32,784 nt of DNA from Chloroflexota bacterium (GTDB taxonomy: Bacteria; Chloroflexota; Anaerolineae; Anaerolineales; UBA11858): assembly GCA_011039385.1 (NCBI GenBank), contig DRBO01000033.1, positions 1-32,784 of the forward strand, written 5' to 3'. The number at the start of each line of letters is the position of its first letter. Within the stretch, counting starts at the first letter, position 1. The notes beneath the pieces are model-generated. The model was not told the origin of the DNA, made no database searches, and saw only the letters and a list, made by a program, of their open reading frames with translations. Below are positions 28,291-32,784 of this stretch, piece by piece. The position numbers were made by a program, and so were the translations under genes.

Positions 28291-29412
28291 TTAGAGATGT
28301 TTGATATATACCCGGCGGCGTTTATGCTGGCGGGTATTAAAATACTTCCACTGTGACCAAACCTTATTATTGGTCTCCAGCTGGGGATTGACATGGATCT
28401 TTTTCACACCGTTTTTTTGTAGTGCAAGGTAGAAAGTTTCCATCATGATGGCATTGACCCCCCTGCCCTGGTATTCCGGACGCGCCGCCCCCAGGTACAC
28501 ATCTACCCGGTCAAAGCGCTTCAGGGCCAGCAGCAGATGCAGGAAGCCCAACGGGAACAGCCGGCCTTTTCCTTTCTGCAGGGCCAGGGAGAGGGAGGGC
28601 ATGGCAATGGTAAACCCTACCATGCGCCCATTTTCATCCAGCACAACCGGCACCAGGTCTGGTAATACAAAACCAAAATACTGTTTGACATAGGCTTCGA
28701 CCTGGGCATCGGTAAGATGGATTACGCCGTAAAGGTGGCTGTAAGCCTCATTGATGATCTCAAAGAGTTCTGGCGTGTAAGGCAGGAGCTGGTTTTTATT
28801 TTTTACCTCCAGGACCCGGAGTTTATACCTTTTGCGGGCAATAGCCGCCACGCGGGAGATCCGTTCGTTAAGCTCGCTGGTCACATCCAGTTCATGCTCC
28901 AGCCAGTCAACGTCTTTCTGGTACCCCAGGTTTTCCAGATGCTGGTGGTAGTAGGGCTGATCATGGCGAGTGGCCAGGGTTCCCAATTCATGGAAACCTT
29001 CCACCAGCATGCCTTCCCGGTCCAGATCCGTAAATCCCAGGGGGCCGTGAACAGCAGTGCAGCCCAGCTCTGAAGCCCAGGATTCTACTCGATCCATCAG
29101 CGCCTTTGACACTTCAGTGTCCTCTATGAAATCTATCCAGCCGAACCGTAGAAAATTTTGGCCCCAGGTATCACGGTGCAGGGGATTGTAAATCGCTGCT
29201 ATGCGACCTACAGCTGTGCCGTTTTGGTATGCCAGGTAATAGCGGACCTGGCAGTGGTCGAAGGCCGGGTTGATATCCCAGTGGAGCGTGTTCATCTCAT
29301 CCATATCCAGGGGGGGCACCCAGGCATCATTTTCACGGGTAAGCGTATGGGGAAACCGGATAAAAGTCTTCAACTCCCGCCTGGTGGTAATTTCCTTCAG
29401 GGTGATATTCAT
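28291..29412 (-). CDS. GNAT-fold N-acetyltransferase-like protein
   Basis: YYLAYQNGTAVGRIAAIYNPLH, LGFTDLDREGMLVEGF, RPEYQGRGVNAIMMETFYLALQKNGVKKIHVNPQLETNNKVWSQW; start taken at ATG 29412. Confidence 0.82.
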   Translation of the reverse strand: MNITLKEITTRRELKTFIRFPHTLTRENDAWVPPLDMDEMNTLHWDINPAFDHCQVRYYLAYQNGTAVGRIAAIYNPLHRDTWGQNFLRFGWIDFIEDTEVSKALMDRVESWASELGCTAVHGPLGFTDLDREGMLVEGFHELGTLATRHDQPYYHQHLENLGYQKDVDWLEHELDVTSELNERISRVAAIARKRYKLRVLEVKNKNQLLPYTPELFEIINEAYSHLYGVIHLTDAQVEAYVKQYFGFVLPDLVPVVLDENGRMVGFTIAMPSLSLALQKGKGRLFPLGFLHLLLALKRFDRVDVYLGAARPEYQGRGVNAIMMETFYLALQKNGVKKIHVNPQLETNNKVWSQWKYFNTRQHKRRRVYIKHL

Positions 29413-29678
29413 GATCTTGTCCCAAGTTAGATTGGATGAAGCTATTAACAGTCGACAAATCAGGCCAATAGACAATACATCAATTATAACTAAATATTTG
29501 ATGGCAAGATGCGGTAGAACAACGGCCTTCTATCCTGAAGAATCAACAATTCAAAGGGTTTCTTCGCTCCAAAGTTAGGTCCAGCGGTCATTTCAGGATA
29601 AAATCATCCTAAGAAACAAAACGTTGTCAGACAGGGCTATTTAGAAGAAAAAATAAGCGCCCGGTCAAAGGAGCCTGG

Positions 29679-30026
29679 ATGAAATTTGCGTCGTTTTTTT
29701 CTATCACTGTAGGTGCTGGCATGATCGTCCAGTGGACGATGTCCTATCTCGGCCAACAAATCCCTGAACTAAAAACCGAACCCATCCGCATCTGGTTCCA
29801 TATCGCGGCCGAGATGATCACCGCTTTCTGTTTGCTGATCAGCGGTGTGGGGATCCTCCGTTCTGTTCCCTGGAGCCTGAACCTTTTTCTGATTTCCATG
29901 GGCATGCTCTTCTACACAGCAATCGTCAGCCCGGGTTATTTTGCTCAACAGGGAAAATGGGGCTGGTTGGCGATGTTCGGCACAATCACCATCCTGGGAG
30001 TGATAAGCATCCTGCTCATCCTGTAA
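29679..30026 (+). CDS. Hypothetical small integral membrane protein
   Basis: 115-aa ORF with about four hydrophobic segments. Confidence 0.65.
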   Translation: MKFASFFSITVGAGMIVQWTMSYLGQQIPELKTEPIRIWFHIAAEMITAFCLLISGVGILRSVPWSLNLFLISMGMLFYTAIVSPGYFAQQGKWGWLAMFGTITILGVISILLIL

Positions 30027-30071
30027 GGTCACGCCAGAACGGGATACAATCAAGATAACCAAGGAAAAGCC

Positions 30072-30875
30072 ATGGATAGATACCTCGTAAAACCCGGGAA
30101 ACCTTTGAACTTAAACCTATGGGACCCAAATGACAAAAGCCTGTTCCCAATCAGCAAGAAAGAGGGCAAAAAAAAGCTCCGCGAACTCAATCAAGAGCTG
30201 GAAGCCCTGCAGGAACTGCTCTTCGCAGAAGGCAAACATAAGGTCCTGATCGTCTTGCAAGCCATGGACACCGGCGGCAAAGACGGCACCATCCGGCATG
30301 TCTTTGAGGGAGTCAATCCCCAGGGCGTGAAAGTTGCCGGTTTCAAGGTCCCTACTTCCAAAGAGCTAGCCCACGATTACCTTTGGCGGGTGCACAAACA
30401 CACGCCCGGTAAGGGGGAAATCGTGATCTTCAACCGCAGCCATTACGAGGATGTGCTGGTAGTGCGGGTCCATAATCTGGTCCCTGAAGAAATCTGGTCC
30501 CGGCGCTATGAGCACATCCGGGCTTTTGAAAAGACCCTGGCTGAGGAAGGCACCACCATTCTGAAATTTTACCTGCACATCAACCGGGAAGAGCAGAAAA
30601 AGCGCCTGCAGGCCCGTCTGGACGAACCCCACAAGAATTGGAAATTCAGCCAGGGGGATCTGGCGGAAAGGGCATTATGGGACCAATACCAGGCAGCCTA
30701 TGAAGACGCGCTGATAAAAACCAGCACAGACAATGCTCCCTGGTATATCATCCCTGCCAATCGCAAATGGTACCGCAACCTGGTGGTTTCAACGATCATC
30801 ATAAACAAACTAAAAAGCCTGAAAATGGCTTATCCTGAACCAGAAGAGGGACTGGAAGGGATTGTCATTGAATAA
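30072..30875 (+). CDS. Polyphosphate kinase 2 family (polyphosphate:nucleotide phosphotransferase)
   Basis: KVLIVLQAMDTGGKDGTIRHVFEGVNPQGVKVAGFKVPT, FNRSHYEDVLVVRVH, WYIIPANRKWYRNLVVS. Confidence 0.95.
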   Translation: MDRYLVKPGKPLNLNLWDPNDKSLFPISKKEGKKKLRELNQELEALQELLFAEGKHKVLIVLQAMDTGGKDGTIRHVFEGVNPQGVKVAGFKVPTSKELAHDYLWRVHKHTPGKGEIVIFNRSHYEDVLVVRVHNLVPEEIWSRRYEHIRAFEKTLAEEGTTILKFYLHINREEQKKRLQARLDEPHKNWKFSQGDLAERALWDQYQAAYEDALIKTSTDNAPWYIIPANRKWYRNLVVSTIIINKLKSLKMAYPEPEEGLEGIVIE

Positions 30876-30876
30876 T

Positions 30877-31599
30877 ATGATGGATGAACCAACCCCTCCC
30901 GAGGGGGAAATCCAGTCCACTCGATCCCGTGTGCCCTGGACCACCCGGGATGTCTGGGTTGGCCTGGCCCTGTTCCTGGCCTGGCTGCTGGTTTCCCTGG
31001 GTTTTGGGATTGCCAGGGAAGCCTATGCCTGGGAATTTGATTTTGGGCTGTTCCTGGCCCTATGGGAACTGATGCTGATCATTCCCACCTGGTTATTGAC
31101 CATTCGCAAATATAAGCTCCCCTGGCGATCCCTGGGTTTGAGGAAATTCGACCTCACCACTGTGGCCGTCGGCTGCGGGCTGATGATCTTCTCCTTTATC
31201 TTTAACTTTTTCTACAACCTGGTCTTGCTGTTCAAAGGCATCCACTCCCCTTTCGAGATCGAAGGGCTATTTCATACCGCCGCTTCACCCTGGTTGATCT
31301 TTCTGACAGGCATCATCATCGCCCCGTTGGTTGAGGAGATCTTCTTCCGGGGTTTTCTTTATACCGGGCTGCGGGAAAAATATGGCTGGATGGCAGCAGC
31401 CTTGATCAGCGCTGGCCTGTTTGCGGTTGTCCACCTCCAGCCCATCACCATTCCCCCCATATTTCTGATGGGTTTGATCTTTGCTTATCTCTATCAGCGC
31501 ACAGAATCTATCTGGCCGGCGGTGATCATGCACTTTGCTACCAACACCCTGGGATTGGCGGCAGCATACGCGGTTTCGCAATTAGACTTCCTATCATAA
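30877..31599 (+). CDS. CPBP family intramembrane glutamic endopeptidase
   Basis: Multiple TMs; APLVEEIFFRGFLY (EExxxR) and downstream HLQ and HFATN motifs. Confidence 0.92.
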   Translation: MMDEPTPPEGEIQSTRSRVPWTTRDVWVGLALFLAWLLVSLGFGIAREAYAWEFDFGLFLALWELMLIIPTWLLTIRKYKLPWRSLGLRKFDLTTVAVGCGLMIFSFIFNFFYNLVLLFKGIHSPFEIEGLFHTAASPWLIFLTGIIIAPLVEEIFFRGFLYTGLREKYGWMAAALISAGLFAVVHLQPITIPPIFLMGLIFAYLYQRTESIWPAVIMHFATNTLGLAAAYAVSQLDFLS

Positions 31600-31638
31600 T
31601 AGCTTGTCTGAAGTCCTGTTTCTAGTTCAGGAAAGCAG

Positions 31639-31704
31639 CTGTCCACTTTTCAAGCTTAAACTGTCCAGTTTTCAGGTTTAAACTGTCCACTTTTGAATTT
31701 TAAA
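31639..31704 (+). repeat. Three tandem 22-bp direct repeats
   Basis: ctgtccacttttcaagcttaaa / ctgtccagttttcaggtttaaa / ctgtccacttttgaattttaaa, exact period 22. Confidence 0.95.
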
Positions 31705-31724
31705 TAACAGGCAAGCTCAAATAT

Positions 31725-31753
31725 TTGACTTCTCACTATCCGTTACCTATAAT
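31725..31753 (+). promoter_or_regulatory. Near-consensus sigma70 promoter
   Basis: TTGACT - 17 bp - TATAAT. Confidence 0.75.
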
Positions 31754-31884
31754 GAACTAACCGATATTACTCTGTCTGCTGCCATCAAACGCTCTCTTCG
31801 TTCCTTTCTTCATTGAACAGTAGATATCCCAAACCTGTATGACTTATTTCTCAACCGGATAATTTTGTTTACGAGGAGGGCATT

Positions 31885-32784
31885 GTGATCAGGAACCAAA
31901 AAAGCGCCTTGTTTGTTATCTGCCTGGGTTTGATCATGCTTATCTGCCAGGCATGCAGCCAATCGCCCAGTCCATCTGAAATATCATCCGCGCAAACCAG
32001 CCAACCGGACAGCTCTGATCAACCCTATCAGCCGGACAGGGCCGATCAAACGGTAGAGGATGTCAGAGAAGCCATGGTATTTGTCGTTGACCCCGACTAC
32101 AACCCGATCCCCAACGCGGTGATCGGCATCAACGGGAACTATACTGACATGTCTGGTGTCTTCTACGGCGAAGTCAAGGCCAATGACTCCGGCTGGGTGC
32201 CTGTCCAGGCCCTCGGCTATGTGACCAACTACGCCAAACCCAGCCCTTACAGCGGGGAATATGATTTGTATTTTGTCACCCTGGCACCGGTAGATGCCGG
32301 GTTTTATTATCAGGAGACATCAGAAACACATCTCCAGCTGGGTGACCAGGATTCGCCCAACCTAGCAGTGGATCTTGAACCAGGAGCTCTAACAGGACAA
32401 GAAGGGTTCCTTGAACTGACCGAGATCGACCCCCGGGAAATCTGCATGGATGATGCCTGGGCAGAGCTTGATAATCCTTATGGCGCTATTCTCTCCTTTG
32501 ACATCAGCGCCTGGGATCAGGATGGCGAAGCCATCAACCTGGCGGAAAACAAAACAGCCGTTGTATCCATTACGGATGATGAGCACGATGTTAATGATCT
32601 GGTCCTCCAATCCTTTGATCCCGAGAGCGGTGCCTGGATCGACCAGGAAGGGGCATGCACACGGTTGGATAGCGAGACAATTCAGTGTTCCCTGAACCAC
32701 TTCTCAATGCATAATTTCATGGATAAAAATCTTGAACCCTGGCAAATGGGAAGTCAAGAAATTGTTGACTTCAGAAACCGTTAT
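31885..32784 (+). CDS. Putative secreted lipoprotein, truncated by the window end
   Basis: GTG start after ACGAGGAGGG; MIRNQKSALFVICLGLIMLICQACSQSPSPSEISS… with lipobox-like Cys; open to the last base, hence absent from the ORF track. Confidence 0.85.
   Translation, partial: MIRNQKSALFVICLGLIMLICQACSQSPSPSEISSAQTSQPDSSDQPYQPDRADQTVEDVREAMVFVVDPDYNPIPNAVIGINGNYTDMSGVFYGEVKANDSGWVPVQALGYVTNYAKPSPYSGEYDLYFVTLAPVDAGFYYQETSETHLQLGDQDSPNLAVDLEPGALTGQEGFLELTEIDPREICMDDAWAELDNPYGAILSFDISAWDQDGEAINLAENKTAVVSITDDEHDVNDLVLQSFDPESGAWIDQEGACTRLDSETIQCSLNHFSMHNFMDKNLEPWQMGSQEIVDFRNRY

Noticed and set aside
31639-31704. CRISPR array
   Set aside because: Repeats are contiguous 22-bp units with no spacers and no cas genes nearby.
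1-32784. Prophage, defence island or biosynthetic gene cluster
   Set aside because: No integrase, phage structural, toxin-antitoxin, restriction or biosynthetic core genes recognised; content is chromosomal housekeeping plus a few hypothetical genes.

Overview
This 32.8-kb window is gene-dense and mostly housekeeping. Its protein family mix suggests a Chloroflexota/Anaerolineae-like bacterium, but that is inference only. Recognisable content: Hsp20, tRNA-Pro(TGG) with a clear sigma70-type promoter, a family 2 glycosyltransferase overlapping RNase HII, an S9 peptidase, a DsbA-like protein, a P-type Ca2+-ATPase, an orphan peptide-type ABC substrate-binding protein, SecG, a PHP-domain protein, UvrB, DHFR/ThyA, a YbaK-type Cys-tRNA(Pro) deacylase, RtcB with archease, an MTA phosphorylase next to a lone class I fumarase beta-type subunit, a GGDEF protein, PPK2 and a CPBP protease. 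The most interesting part is 24.9-28.2 kb: an ECF sigma factor, a DUF5667-like single-pass membrane protein and a secreted PKD protein whose C-terminus carries degenerate ~33-aa helical modules, two of them with paired cysteines. The sigma gene and the DUF5667-like gene are preceded by the same bipartite motif, CGTATC-N15-GCGTC, which suggests an autoregulated ECF regulon. Other notable signals: three exact-period 22-bp tandem repeats just upstream of a near-perfect sigma70 promoter and a truncated lipoprotein CDS absent from the ORF track; a ~250-bp REP/MITE-like segment abutting rnhB; and phased direct repeats upstream of hsp20. Family assignments come from reading motifs by eye; no searches were run.
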